DNA of 64,000 bases from Shewanella mesophila (GCF_019457515.1 NZ_CP080421.1:248001-312000); one strand, 5' to 3'; shown: positions 1-8,661, counted from the first letter of the stretch. Numbers and translations: made by a program. Notes: generated by a model from the sequence alone, not told the origin.

Positions 1-1380
1 AATTAATGGTAGTGGACCATCACCTTTTTTGTAGCCAGCAGGGAGATCCAGAATACCTTCAACTTGGCTACCATCAGGCGCTGTCCATTTGACTACAGAT
101 ATTTGCGGTAAGATCCAGCTATCGACTTGCGGGTTAATATTGGTGATGCGCTTATATTTGGCTTTCTTGCTGGCAGCATCGGCGATAAACAGATCACTAA
201 AATGATCTAAACCGTTATGGCTAAAGGCGAGCTTTTTACCGTCGTGGCTAAAGCTGTAGCTGCCGATCACTAGGTCGCCAGCAATGACTGTGCGTGTGTC
301 ACCCTGTTGCTTGCCATCTATTTCGCTGCAAAATAACTTTACCCGTCCATGATCTGAGCCGCGATAGCAGATCTCATTGCTGTTCGGGCGCCACTGGATA
401 TCGCCAGAGTTCAGTGTCATATCACCACTGCGGCTCACCTCAATGACCTTGGCTTTATCATTTGTTGGCGTTGCGACAAATAGTTTACCTGGATGGCCGT
501 CAAAATCGATTCTAAAGGCTAACTGTTGATTATTTTCATTCCAGTCGAGCCCAAGTAGCCAGCCGTAAGGTGAAGGAGCGTTGTCACGCCAAGCAGTATC
601 TTGCAATACCTTGTTAGTGGCGGTTTTAGTGTCGAAAACCTCGATGTCAGACCAACCTTCAAGATTCACTAGTTCGTTGTCTGTGGTGGTAATTCGGGCA
701 ATTTGGCTGGCATCGGCGTTGACATTAAACTCCCAGACCACTTTGTCATCATCTAGTAGCAAGCTCTGTTGGTAGTGGGCTAAATCGAGCTTGTATAGCG
801 GGTTAGTGGTGACTTTTCCGTGACCATATTTCGGCGTGCTGTGGCTCGCGCGCATCCCCGCCCACAGATCTTTATCTGTCTTGGTCTTATTGCCGAGAAA
901 ATAGAGAGTGTTGCCATCGACGCCAAGTTGGAAAGCGTTAACACCCTCAACTTCTTTTGTTACTGGCACACTCTCGCCGCCTTGAATTGATAACCTAAAT
1001 ACTTGGGGCTTGCCGTTGTAGGGGGCTTTTTTATCTTCGTTGCTTTGTTTGCCTATGTAGTAAACGTATTGTCCTTCAGGGCTCCACTGTGGACTCGACT
1101 CACTCTCGTTGGTGAAGGTGAGACGTTCGGTTTTACGGGTTTTAGTATCGATAAGCCACAGATCTTTTTGTGCTTTATCGAGTTCTTTGTCCCAACGCGA
1201 CTCTAACCAAACTGCGTGCTTACCATCAGGGCTGAGTTGGACATTGCTCATGTTAGCTATGTCGAAAAAATCACTATTGGTGATCTTGTGCGTACGTTCT
1301 GTTGCGATAGCTTGACCATTAAGGCCGATAAATCCAGCGGAGATCACCGCAAGCACGGTGAGTTTGTTTACCCTTCCCAT
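1..1380 (-). CDS. S9-family prolyl oligopeptidase-like peptidase, N-terminal part (cut by window edge)
   Basis: About 460 residues are visible, read leftward from an ATG at 1380 to base 1 without a stop, so the gene is cut by the window and not broken. The first ~26 residues look like a signal peptide (hydrophobic LTVLAVISAGFIG core, ending near QAIA), which suggests a periplasmic or outer location. Repeated WD40/TolB-like blades follow (LSPDGKHAVWLES, QWSPEGQYVYYIG), the propeller that gates substrate entry in S9 peptidases. The last visible residues (VEGILDLPAGY) resemble the junction into the alpha/beta-hydrolase domain, so the catalytic Ser-Asp-His lies outside. The family cleaves short peptides, often as dipeptidyl or prolyl peptidases; the specificity here cannot be told. 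Confidence 0.85.
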   Translation of the reverse strand, partial: MGRVNKLTVLAVISAGFIGLNGQAIATERTHKITNSDFFDIANMSNVQLSPDGKHAVWLESRWDKELDKAQKDLWLIDTKTRKTERLTFTNESESSPQWSPEGQYVYYIGKQSNEDKKAPYNGKPQVFRLSIQGGESVPVTKEVEGVNAFQLGVDGNTLYFLGNKTKTDKDLWAGMRASHSTPKYGHGKVTTNPLYKLDLAHYQQSLLLDDDKVVWEFNVNADASQIARITTTDNELVNLEGWSDIEVFDTKTATNKVLQDTAWRDNAPSPYGWLLGLDWNENNQQLAFRIDFDGHPGKLFVATPTNDKAKVIEVSRSGDMTLNSGDIQWRPNSNEICYRGSDHGRVKLFCSEIDGKQQGDTRTVIAGDLVIGSYSFSHDGKKLAFSHNGLDHFSDLFIADAASKKAKYKRITNINPQVDSWILPQISVVKWTAPDGSQVEGILDLPAGYKKGDGPLPLI

Positions 1381-1471
1381 CTTGATCCCTTCTGTTATCA
1401 ATTATCATTATTCTTGAGCGCCCGAGTGGCTGCCAGATACCTTAACTCAAAATACTAGTCGCTGGAATTGG

Positions 1472-2374
1472 TTAGCGATTTTTCTCATCTAGCATAATCT
1501 GTTGCAGATAGTTGAGTTCTTCGGCATTGAGTAACTGTTGGCTGGCTTTTTTGGCGGAATTGTCGTTTATCTGATTGGATAAGCTTCCTCTAAGGTAAGC
1601 AGAGGTCGTGATCTGTTTGAGACCATATATCGCTAAGCTATATACGGTGAGTAACAAACACAGTCGGGTTATCGCTTGAGCAGTTACGGTCACCTGGTCA
1701 CCAAAGTAGAAGGGCAAGATAACCAGCATTGTTCGCACTAGCCAATTAACTAACATGGCTAAAGTGAGAGCGAGCAGCCAGCGAAACTTAATATCTTTAA
1801 GGCTGTTTTGATGGGCTCTGCTGGATCGTGCTCTAAACTGTTTTAATAGCCTGATGATCAGATAAAAGTAGACCGCTGTTTGTAGACTCAGTAGCCCCGG
1901 GAGAATCGAGCCTAACAGAGTGACATGGCTGAGACCATTTTGAACGGGTGTACTAATATAGGAACGAAAATCATGGTTAAAGGCGAACGTCAGCCCTATC
2001 ATTATGCTCAGAATCAGTGCTGGGGAGAAATGCCAAGATAACCTAATCTGTTGTTTTATATTATGTAAGCTGCGATAACAGTAAAGGTAAAGCAGTGGCA
2101 TCATTAGAAAATAGACTGGGACAATTAAAATAAATAGTAATTGTAATGGCAGTGGCGAGTTGTGTTTGCTAATAAGGCCGGTAAAAAAATAGAGTGCAAT
2201 TAAGCTAAATAGTGCCCCGAGTAATTTATGGCTACCGTTGCGGTCGTGGTAAAGATAGCGAATATAGATCCCCAACCCGATGCAATGTAGTCCACCGAGC
2301 AATGAAAGCCACCAATAACCTTCGAGTAAGAAATTGTTGTAAGTCATATCCATATTGCGCCATTGTCGATGCAA
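1472..2374 (-). CDS. Polytopic membrane protein resembling the sensor half of membrane AraC-type regulators, no HTH
   Basis: 300 residues with about seven hydrophobic segments: a motif near residue 90 (VYFLMMPLLYLYCYRSL) and a final helix near residue 245 (YSLAIYGLKQ). This layout resembles the N-terminal membrane half of AraC-family regulators that carry a C-terminal helix-turn-helix. Here the protein ends soon after an acidic linker (NAEELNYLQQIMLDEKNR), where the HTH would begin, and the ~90 bp before the next gene does not encode one. It is either a naturally HTH-free relative or a truncated regulator. The longest frame starts with TTG at 2374; ATG at 2353 or 2347 is a likely real start, and no strong ribosome site distinguishes them. 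Function unknown. Confidence 0.65.
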   Translation of the reverse strand: MHRQWRNMDMTYNNFLLEGYWWLSLLGGLHCIGLGIYIRYLYHDRNGSHKLLGALFSLIALYFFTGLISKHNSPLPLQLLFILIVPVYFLMMPLLYLYCYRSLHNIKQQIRLSWHFSPALILSIMIGLTFAFNHDFRSYISTPVQNGLSHVTLLGSILPGLLSLQTAVYFYLIIRLLKQFRARSSRAHQNSLKDIKFRWLLALTLAMLVNWLVRTMLVILPFYFGDQVTVTAQAITRLCLLLTVYSLAIYGLKQITTSAYLRGSLSNQINDNSAKKASQQLLNAEELNYLQQIMLDEKNR

Positions 2375-2490
2375 ATTGCTCGATGACGCAAGTAGATTGT
2401 TTGATTAAGCAACAATAAGGAGTGTAAGGTTATGTGGTTGATAATCGTCTGTATAAGGTCGCGTTAGATTAGTGCCAAATTTCGTTAAAA

Positions 2491-2889
2491 TCAGTCGTGC
2501 AGTTTCTCTTTAGCATTTCTGATGTGTCGATTAGAAGCAGCGGCGGGTGGCTTCCCCGGCACAGCGCCACGTTCGTTAAGTAGGTGTCGGATCGCCATTA
2601 TAGGGTGGGGAAGCAACATGCGTGGTCCAGCGTAGATCATGATCTCTCGCGCTTTGGCTTTTAAATCGGGTTTGTAGCAATGTACTGGGCATTTATTACA
2701 GGTGGGTTTAGCCTGACCATAAGGGCAGCGATCGAGTTTGGTATGGGCGTAATCAAGAAAGGCATGGCAATCGGGGCAGTTTGCAACATCACCTTTTGCG
2801 TCACAATGAGCCTTACAGTAGATATGTACCATAGCTGCGATCGTCTTAAATTCTCGTAGCAATTTTCCACTCAGGATCTCTTCGTTCAT
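2491..2889 (-). CDS. ygbA: YgbA family (nitrous oxide-stimulated promoter family) protein
   Basis: A 132-residue cysteine-rich protein. Cysteines are arranged in pairs and clusters (YCKAHC, NCPDC, CNKCPVHC) in the first 70 residues, followed by the conserved MIYAGPRMLLPHPIMAIRHL stretch typical of YgbA. In enterobacteria ygbA belongs to the NsrR nitric-oxide regulon and has been linked to growth during nitrosative stress; the cysteines suggest metal or Fe-S binding, which is an inference. It stands alone. A candidate NsrR site lies 49-71 bp upstream of the ATG. Confidence 0.88.
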   Translation of the reverse strand: MNEEILSGKLLREFKTIAAMVHIYCKAHCDAKGDVANCPDCHAFLDYAHTKLDRCPYGQAKPTCNKCPVHCYKPDLKAKAREIMIYAGPRMLLPHPIMAIRHLLNERGAVPGKPPAAASNRHIRNAKEKLHD

Positions 2890-2937
2890 GATATATCCGA
2901 CCTCGTTACTGGGTTATAGCTAGATTAGCGCTGGGCG

Positions 2938-2960
2938 AAGATGAATACAAAAGCCATGTA
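2938..2960 (-). promoter_or_regulatory. Candidate NsrR operator upstream of ygbA
   Basis: Two 11-bp halves with a 1-bp spacer, AAGATGAATAC and AAAGCCATGTA, match the NsrR consensus (AAGATGCATTT-n-AAATGCATCTT) at 15 of 22 positions by eye. The placement, 49-71 bp before ygbA, and the target gene fit the known regulon. It lies in the 2890-3209 intergenic gap, where the only other structure I see is the imperfect dyad TACATATTTATAAAATGTA near 3151-3169, before the next gene. No binding score was calculated. Confidence 0.35.
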
Positions 2961-3209
2961 TGAATTTATGAAGGTGCGCACAAAATAGAGGTTTTAAACA
3001 AGCAGATTGACCAGAGTTCTGGATGATCCTAGAGGTTAATTTAGGGTTAGATCCGCTAATTTGGACACTGTTTTTGATACCCGAGTGAAAAAGAGGTATA
3101 AATAATTGATTTATAGCAAGAGAATCGATTACTAATATCGGTTACTATCTATACATATTTATAAAATGTAATTAGCCTTAACGGCGCGGTCAACTAACGG
3201 TGGATGATA

Positions 3210-3953
<744 letters not shown>

Positions 3954-4003
3954 TCTACTGCAACGCGGACTCAAGCCGTGTAAAATGCAATAAAATTGAC
4001 GTT

Positions 4004-4030
4004 AAAGGCGAACATGGTTTCGCCTTTTTT
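4004..4030 (+). terminator. Intrinsic terminator after the Glu-Pro repeat gene
   Basis: Stem AAAGGCGAA / TTCGCCTTT with a six-base loop, followed by a run of T. It lies about 50 bp after the stop codon and before the lipoprotein-srkA operon. Confidence 0.85.
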
Positions 4031-4097
4031 ATGCCAGAAGCATTTATCTCTGTAGGTGTGTGGTACCGATGCCGTTATAGCCATAATTGGAGGTTTT

Positions 4098-4394
4098 ATG
4101 AATGTTCGCTTGCTCTTGTTGTTAAGCGCTATGTTATTGGGAGCGACAGCTTGTACTCAGGTTCCTCAATGGACACTATTTTATGTTTCCGATCAAGATA
4201 AGATGCCTGAGGGAGCGCTAGCCCCGCATATCGCAGGTTATTATGAACAACTGGAACAATGTTTAGCGAAAGGGGCGGGTATGGTGAAGCTCAGCCAATC
4301 TGGCAAAGGCAGTTATCAGTGTGGCTATGAGTGCAAAGATGATCAAGCTGGTGATGTGCAATGCGCTCGATTTGAGCGAGTCCCCGCATTATGA
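4098..4394 (+). CDS. Small predicted lipoprotein of unknown function
   Basis: Start at the ATG at 4098, preceded by a clear GGAGG at 4089. The 98-residue product begins with a short basic end and hydrophobic core (LLLLLSAMLLGATAC), giving a signal II-like cleavage before Cys19; the -3 residue is Ala rather than Leu, so the lipobox is slightly atypical. The mature part has four further cysteines. Its stop overlaps the next gene's start (ATGA), so the two are probably translationally coupled, in one operon with srkA. Confidence 0.75.
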   Translation: MNVRLLLLLSAMLLGATACTQVPQWTLFYVSDQDKMPEGALAPHIAGYYEQLEQCLAKGAGMVKLSQSGKGSYQCGYECKDDQAGDVQCARFERVPAL

Positions 4395-4672
4395 AGTGGG
4401 CCTTAGACAGAGACTCTAAAAGCTTATCGATTAGCGACGATATCTCATTCGACCAATTTGAGCGCTTTGCCGAACCTTTAGCGCAAGCATTAGATTGTCG
4501 TGTGATAGAACGTCATTGGGGCGCTGATCGCCATCAATGGTTATTGGAGTTCGAAGGCACTCTATTACAGCTTCACTATGAGTTTTATGGCGATATCTGT
4601 TGGTTGTCTGTTGAGCGTGACGATGACTTTGAAGTATTAGAATATTTAGCAACATTATTGGAGTTGCCTTGA
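4391..4672 (+). CDS. DUF3630 family protein
   Basis: 93 residues, acidic, soluble, no signal peptide. The pattern around residues 30-80 (aromatic-rich HWGADRHQWLLEFEGT, then YGDICWLSVERDDDFEVLEYLATLL) is what I recall of DUF3630, a small family found beside srkA in Shewanella and relatives. It overlaps the lipoprotein stop by four bases and the srkA start by one base (TGATG), a tight operon. No function is known and none is evident. Confidence 0.7.
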   Translation: MKWALDRDSKSLSISDDISFDQFERFAEPLAQALDCRVIERHWGADRHQWLLEFEGTLLQLHYEFYGDICWLSVERDDDFEVLEYLATLLELP

Positions 4673-5676
4673 TGAGTGATGTTCAAACGAGCGCAAGTTT
4701 TCATTATCAAGCGTTAACCCCAGATCTCATTCTCGATGCGATTGAGTCAGTGGGTATTTATCCTGAAACGGGTTTACTTGCGCTCAACAGTTATGAAAAT
4801 AGGGTGTACCAGTTTCGTAGCGATAACAATGAGCGCTTTGTTGTAAAGTTTTACCGTCCTCAGCGCTGGAGTAATGAGCAAATTGGTGAGGAGCATCAGT
4901 TCTCTGCAGAGCTAGCGGAGCAGGAGATCCCTATCGCTACTCCAGTGATCATTAATGGTAAGTCATTGCAGGAATATCAAGGTTATCGTTTCGCACTGTT
5001 TCCTTCTATGGGAGGCAGAGCGTTTGAAGTTGACAACTTAGATCAACTCGAAGAGGTCGGTCGTTTTATTGGGCGCATGCATCAATATGGCAAGGCAAAA
5101 TCATTTAGTTATCGCGAGCGCTTGTCGCCTGAACTGCTAGGTGATGAGTCACTGGCATGGTTAAAGGCTTCTGGTCATGTGCCTCCTAGCCTTGAAACGG
5201 CCTATTTTACGATTGTTGAGCAGGTGCTCGATAAAGCTAAGTTATTGTGGGCCGAGGTCGATGCGAAAGAGATCCGGTTACATGGCGATCTTCATCCGAG
5301 CAATATTCTCTGGACACCTGATGGGCCCGGTTTTGTCGATCTCGATGATGCGAAAATGGGTCCTGCAGTACAAGATATCTGGATGATGCTCGCCGGTGAT
5401 CGCCAACAGCAAACCTTGCAATTAGAGGTGTTACTTGAGGCTTATGAGGAGTTTTGTGATTTTGATAAGCGTGAGTTAAAACTTATCGAGCCACTTAGGG
5501 CGATGCGAATGCTGCATTACAACGCCTGGCTTAGCCGTCGATGGGAGGATCCAGCTTTTCCTATGAACTTCCCTTGGTATGCAGAAGAGAAGTATTGGGA
5601 GCAACAGATCTTAGCATTTAAAGAGCAATTAGCGATGCTGGATGAGCCTCCATTAAGCTTACTGCCAAATTACTAA
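4672..5676 (+). CDS. srkA: Stress response kinase A (YihE/RdoA family Ser/Thr kinase)
   Basis: 334 residues from the ATG at 4672, which overlaps the upstream stop by one base; the TTG one codon earlier is less likely. The protein has the aminoglycoside-phosphotransferase/choline-kinase fold: catalytic loop HGDLHPSN (residues 204-211) and the metal-binding FVDLDDA (~221-227), plus an N-terminal ATP-lobe Lys in RFVVKFYRP. In E. coli SrkA is a kinase that protects against stress-induced death, linked to the Cpx response, and sits directly before dsbA as here. All key residues are present. Confidence 0.96.
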   Translation: MSDVQTSASFHYQALTPDLILDAIESVGIYPETGLLALNSYENRVYQFRSDNNERFVVKFYRPQRWSNEQIGEEHQFSAELAEQEIPIATPVIINGKSLQEYQGYRFALFPSMGGRAFEVDNLDQLEEVGRFIGRMHQYGKAKSFSYRERLSPELLGDESLAWLKASGHVPPSLETAYFTIVEQVLDKAKLLWAEVDAKEIRLHGDLHPSNILWTPDGPGFVDLDDAKMGPAVQDIWMMLAGDRQQQTLQLEVLLEAYEEFCDFDKRELKLIEPLRAMRMLHYNAWLSRRWEDPAFPMNFPWYAEEKYWEQQILAFKEQLAMLDEPPLSLLPNY

Positions 5677-5822
5677 AATGTGTTTACTTAACCTGAACTC
5701 GGGTTGCTTGAACTTTTTGTAACTAAAAAATGAACTTATGTGCTTGAGATAGACTCGAATGCACATTATGTTATGGTCCAAATTCGTATTGTGATGGTGT
5801 TATAGCACCAAAAGGAATGATT

Positions 5823-6434
5823 ATGAAAAAAGCGTTACTGGTTGCACTGGCATTACTTATCGCGCCAATGGCGGCATTGGCTGTGGATTACAAAGAGGGC
5901 GTTCATTACACAGTCGTCAATGATGGCCCAGCCACCGCGAAGCCTGAAATTGCCGAATTTTTCTCTTTTTATTGCCCTCATTGCTACAACTTCGCTAAGA
6001 ACCAAGTGCCTCAGATAAAAGCTAACTTACCAGAAGGTGTGGTGTTCAAACAAAATCATGTTGAGTTTATTGGCCGTGAGATGGGACCAGAGATGTCACG
6101 AGCATTCGCTGTTGCGCATCAACTCAATGTAGACGAAAAGATCGAAAAAGCCTTGTTTACAGCAATCCACGATCAGAAGCAGCGTTTTGTAAGCCGTGAC
6201 GATATTCGTCAGGTATTTATTGCTAATGGTATTGATGGCAAAGATTTCGATGCCGCAGCAAACTCGTTTATGGTGAGTGCTCAGATGGCGCAGATGAAGC
6301 GTGCCACTGAAAATGCTAAGTTGTCAGGTGTCCCAGCATTAGTGGTTAATGGCAAGTATCGTGTCGAAACGGGTGCGATTAAATCTTACGATGAGCTACT
6401 TGATATCGCTTACTACCTTACAACCTTGAAGTAA
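5823..6434 (+). CDS. dsbA: Thiol:disulfide interchange protein DsbA
   Basis: Periplasmic oxidase that introduces disulfide bonds into exported proteins and is re-oxidised by DsbB. Start at the ATG at 5823, six bases after AGGA; the ATG at 5817 sits on the ribosome site. A signal peptide covers residues 1-20 (cleavage after AALA). The active site FYCPHC is at residues ~49-54 and the cis-proline loop SGVPALVV near 175, so both redox elements are intact. Length (203) is normal. There is a 146-bp gap after srkA, which may hold its own promoter, and a strong terminator follows. Confidence 0.98.
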   Translation: MKKALLVALALLIAPMAALAVDYKEGVHYTVVNDGPATAKPEIAEFFSFYCPHCYNFAKNQVPQIKANLPEGVVFKQNHVEFIGREMGPEMSRAFAVAHQLNVDEKIEKALFTAIHDQKQRFVSRDDIRQVFIANGIDGKDFDAAANSFMVSAQMAQMKRATENAKLSGVPALVVNGKYRVETGAIKSYDELLDIAYYLTTLK

Positions 6435-6460
6435 GCCCTCTCCGTTGGAATTGATATAAG

Positions 6461-6486
6461 AAGGAGCCTAAGGCTCCTTTTTTGTT
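6461..6486 (+). terminator. Intrinsic terminator of dsbA
   Basis: Stem AAGGAGCC / GGCTCCTT with a three-base loop followed by a T run, 27 bp after the dsbA stop codon. Confidence 0.92.
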
Positions 6487-6502
6487 TTCAGTCTTAAACC
6501 AT

Positions 6503-6661
6503 CTACTTCAGAAGATGGTTATCATCAATCAAGTTTGACCTGAAATAGAACATATCCAAGTTGGGCTCAGCGTTACCGTTAAGCTTTGCTAGAAGTGCTT
6601 TGCAAGCTTCTAAACCAAGGATGGTTTTAGCAGAGTCTATAGGGATGTTGATGGCAGCTTG
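6503..6661 (-). pseudogene. Short gene remnant, resembles the C-terminal end of a LacI/GalR-type regulator
   Basis: An open stretch of about 52 codons ends at a TAG (6503-6505) and is closed at its 5' side by an in-frame TAG at 6662-6664; it has no start codon or ribosome site. The translation (AINIPIDSAKTILGLEAC, ALLAKLNGNAEPNLDMFYF, RSNLIDDNHLLK) has normal protein composition and the spacing of a LacI-family C-terminus: an I-P strand, an LG-x-x-AC helix, a LL-x-x-LNG turn, then a final strand. The rest of the gene is not present upstream. The family call is by pattern only. Confidence 0.4.
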
Positions 6662-6702
6662 CTAAAGCAAGATAGGAAAGCTCCCTTCTAGGGCGTTATA
6701 TC

Positions 6703-6733
6703 AAAGCCACCTTATTCAGAAGGTGGCTTTTTT
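6703..6733 (+). terminator. Orphan intrinsic terminator in the dsbA downstream region
   Basis: Perfect 11-bp stem AAAGCCACCTT / AAGGTGGCTTT followed by T6. No complete plus-strand gene lies between the dsbA terminator and this hairpin, so it either ends an unannotated short transcript or is left from a decayed gene. Confidence 0.75.
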
Positions 6734-6837
6734 ACTAAGTCATATCCGCTATTAGGTTGGTGAGGCCCCATGTTGTGGCATATTTTCTTGAGCTGTGGAA
6801 TTGAAACTTTGCTATTTATAGGCAAGAAGTTACAGAC

Positions 6838-6874
6838 AAAAAAAACCGCATTTCCGGTCGCTATGGAAATACGG
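6838..6874 (-). terminator. Orphan minus-strand intrinsic terminator
   Basis: Read on the minus strand, stem CCGTATTTCC / GGAAATGCGG (one mismatch) is followed by eight T. No minus-strand gene ends here; the nearest, zapB, ends at 7366 beyond a plus-strand gene. The flank 6875-7128 also holds a 14-bp palindrome GAGCTATATAGCTC (6880-6893) and a TTGGC/GCCAA hairpin near 6943-6956. See the finding on a possible small RNA. Confidence 0.6.
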
Positions 6875-7128
6875 CTATTGAGCTATATAGCTCTATTTAC
6901 CCTGAGTAACTTAGTCAATCTACCAGTGTGTCAAAATTTTGGCAAGCGCCAATTTTATGTTTTACGCTAGCTATTAGTCTGATAGACAATACAAATTTTT
7001 AAGTCTACGGCAATCGGGGGCAATTTTTTACAAAAAAATGGTCAGGGAGGTGAAACTATCGTGGTAAAAAGTTTGTCCAACTTAAGAATAATAAGAAATA
7101 ACGCACTGCCGTTTGCTTGGAGGTCTCA

Positions 7129-7341
7129 ATGAGGGTTTTTCCTGTTTACGCACCGAAACTTATCGTAAAACATGCACGTATCTTTGTATCTGGAGTGATT
7201 TGGGTAAAAGATTTAGGTCGATTAGAGTTCGACAATGGCAGGTTTTTGTTGCCGCGTCAGAGTTTGCCCCAAGTAAAACAGGCTATCACTGAATTAAACC
7301 AACTGATTCAGAATCAGCATAACGAAGCGAAGACGGCTTAA
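7129..7341 (+). CDS. Small conserved-looking protein of unknown function
   Basis: 70 residues from an ATG at 7129, with an excellent TTGGAGG ribosome site five bases upstream; upstream in-frame codons overlap that site. The product is basic at its N-terminus (MRVFPVYAPKLIVKHARIFV), has no signal peptide or membrane segment, and ends in a short helix (LPQVKQAITELNQLIQNQ). I do not recognise the family. The strong ribosome site and dedicated terminator argue that it is a real gene. Confidence 0.7.
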   Translation: MRVFPVYAPKLIVKHARIFVSGVIWVKDLGRLEFDNGRFLLPRQSLPQVKQAITELNQLIQNQHNEAKTA

Positions 7342-7356
7342 GTCTTCGCTTGTTTG
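7325..7356 (+). terminator. Terminator overlapping the end of the 70-residue gene
   Basis: Stem AAGCGAAGAC / GTCTTCGCTT includes the stop codon in its loop, followed by a short TGTTT tract. A second dyad, GTGAGCGA / TCGCTCAC (7356-7377), overlaps the 3' end of the convergent zapB gene. Confidence 0.65.
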
Positions 7357-7365
7357 TGAGCGAAT

Positions 7366-7572
7366 TTACTCGCTCACTTCATCATTTAGCAAGCCAACAA
7401 GTCCGGTGACCTTCTCGTTCCACGAGTTTAGGTCTTGGCTTAGTTGTTGGTTCTTTTCGGCTAAGCTGCTATTTTTTTGTTTCTCTTCTTCAAGCTCCAT
7501 TTTTAGTAGCTCAATTGTTTCGAGTGCAGCTTGGATTTTTGTCTCCAGCTTGGACAGTAGTTCAAGGCTCAT
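7366..7572 (-). CDS. zapB: Cell division protein ZapB
   Basis: 68 residues, almost entirely coiled coil with heptads ([30 protein letters not shown]). The start [14 protein letters not shown] and overall pattern match ZapB, the FtsZ-ring-associated coiled-coil factor that works with ZapA and MatP to organise the division ring and terminus. It is slightly shorter than the E. coli protein (about 80). It is monocistronic and convergent with the preceding small gene. Confidence 0.88.
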   Translation of the reverse strand: MSLELLSKLETKIQAALETIELLKMELEEEKQKNSSLAEKNQQLSQDLNSWNEKVTGLVGLLNDEVSE

Positions 7573-7734
7573 CGGGAGTCCTAATAGTTTCTGGATGGGT
7601 CTATGATTCTATCAGCGCCTAGGTCTCAGTGAATAGCTAATTTATCACAATCGAGTGAAAAATAGACGATAAACGGATTAAACATCGTTTATTTTGTGCC
7701 AGCATGACAGTAACTGGTTTTTTTGTGGGTTCTC

Positions 7735-8022
7735 ATGAGTTTTCAGCCTTTTGTGCAGTCGGATAGAGCCGATCAGCGATTACGCGTCGGTGAACTCAGC
7801 CTGACCATTAACGGGCAAAGTATGACGGCCCTATTTGACCGCCAACTGCCGGGCAATGAGGGACTCTCCTTACATCTTGCCTTGCTAGGGAATGGCATGG
7901 AGACCCAGGTTGGTCGAGGGGAGAATCGTGGTAAACATCTGCTGGAAGATTTCCTGGTCTTGAGCCATAGCCGCTACTTAGCTATAGACGGCAAAGCACT
8001 TGGCTGGAGAATGAGGCAATAG
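7735..8022 (+). pseudogene. Fragment of a DUF1223 (secreted thioredoxin-like) protein
   Basis: 95 codons from an ATG at 7735 encode only the C-terminal third of a DUF1223 protein: the strand LSLHLALLGNGMETQVGRGE followed by NRGKHLLEDFLVL is the family's conserved GEN-x-G-x-x-L-x-x-DF-x-V block. The N-terminal signal peptide and thioredoxin-like CxxC part are missing, and the 160 bp upstream does not encode them. No convincing ribosome site precedes the ATG. It is most likely a decayed gene, though expression as a short protein cannot be excluded. Confidence 0.6.
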
Positions 8023-8031
8023 ATGAATAAT

Positions 8032-8058
8032 AAGAAAGCCCCTTGCGGGGCTTTCTTG
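8032..8058. terminator. Bidirectional terminator between the DUF1223 fragment and the barrel protein
   Basis: Stem AAGAAAGCCCC / GGGGCTTTCTT with a TTGC loop; A/T tracts on both sides let it serve both convergent genes. Confidence 0.8.
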
Positions 8059-8070
8059 TAAAGACGTGGC

Positions 8071-8661
8071 TTAGAAGCGGTAGTCTACAGACAGATAAAC
8101 CTGCTGGCTGTCATCAAACGAGAATGATGCCTTGTCACCTGCTTCTGAGGTGAGGGTCTTGTCATAGTCTTGCTTCAGGTAACGGTAGCCGATCTCAGTG
8201 CTCAGGCTGTCGTTGATCTTGTACATGAAACCGGTTTGACCACCCCATACGAAGTTGTTTTTTGATTTCAGCATATCGACATCTGGACTCGTGTGGTTAA
8301 CACCCGCGGTTGCACCGATGAACCAGTTGACCTTGTTGTTCGCATCCAGGCCGACCAGGTAATCATAAGACATCAGGAAGCTCTGTTGCTTACCGAAGTC
8401 GTCTGAGTTGTAAGAGTAAGTACCGTATACACGGTTGTTGTCGTTCAGGTAGGCACCACCGCGTAGCTCATAGATCATGTCGCTATCTGAATCTTTGAAT
8501 GTGCCCTCGCTGAAACCAGGGTCGACCGCTTCGGTGATCTCTGCCTTGTAGTTGTTCTCTTGTGAACCTATACCGCCACCGATGAACCAATCTGCGGCCA
8601 TAGTTGGCGCTGACAATGCTGCTGTGATTACTGCGGCTACTGCTAATGTCTTCTTCGTCAT
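8071..8661 (-). CDS. Outer-membrane beta-barrel protein (OmpA-like barrel superfamily)
   Basis: 196 residues with a signal peptide (cleavage after PTMA, residue ~22). The mature part alternates polar and aromatic residues over about eight strands (WFIGGGIGS, MIYELRGGAYL, RVYGTYSYNS, STEIGYRYLKQ) and ends in the C-terminal aromatic signature VDYRF recognised by the Bam machinery. It fits a small eight-stranded barrel of the OMP_b-brl type; ligand or role unknown. It is transcribed away from the hydrolase gene. Confidence 0.82.
   Translation of the reverse strand: MTKKTLAVAAVITAALSAPTMAADWFIGGGIGSQENNYKAEITEAVDPGFSEGTFKDSDSDMIYELRGGAYLNDNNRVYGTYSYNSDDFGKQQSFLMSYDYLVGLDANNKVNWFIGATAGVNHTSPDVDMLKSKNNFVWGGQTGFMYKINDSLSTEIGYRYLKQDYDKTLTSEAGDKASFSFDDSQQVYLSVDYRF

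Noticed and set aside
6770..6970. 66-residue plus-strand ORF
   Set aside because: No ribosome site, overlaps a minus-strand terminator hairpin, and composition is unlike a protein.
6435..7128. Spot 42 (spf) small RNA, expected near the dsbA-yihG-polA neighbourhood of enterobacteria
   Set aside because: I looked for its conserved 5' end and terminator and found neither in this gap.
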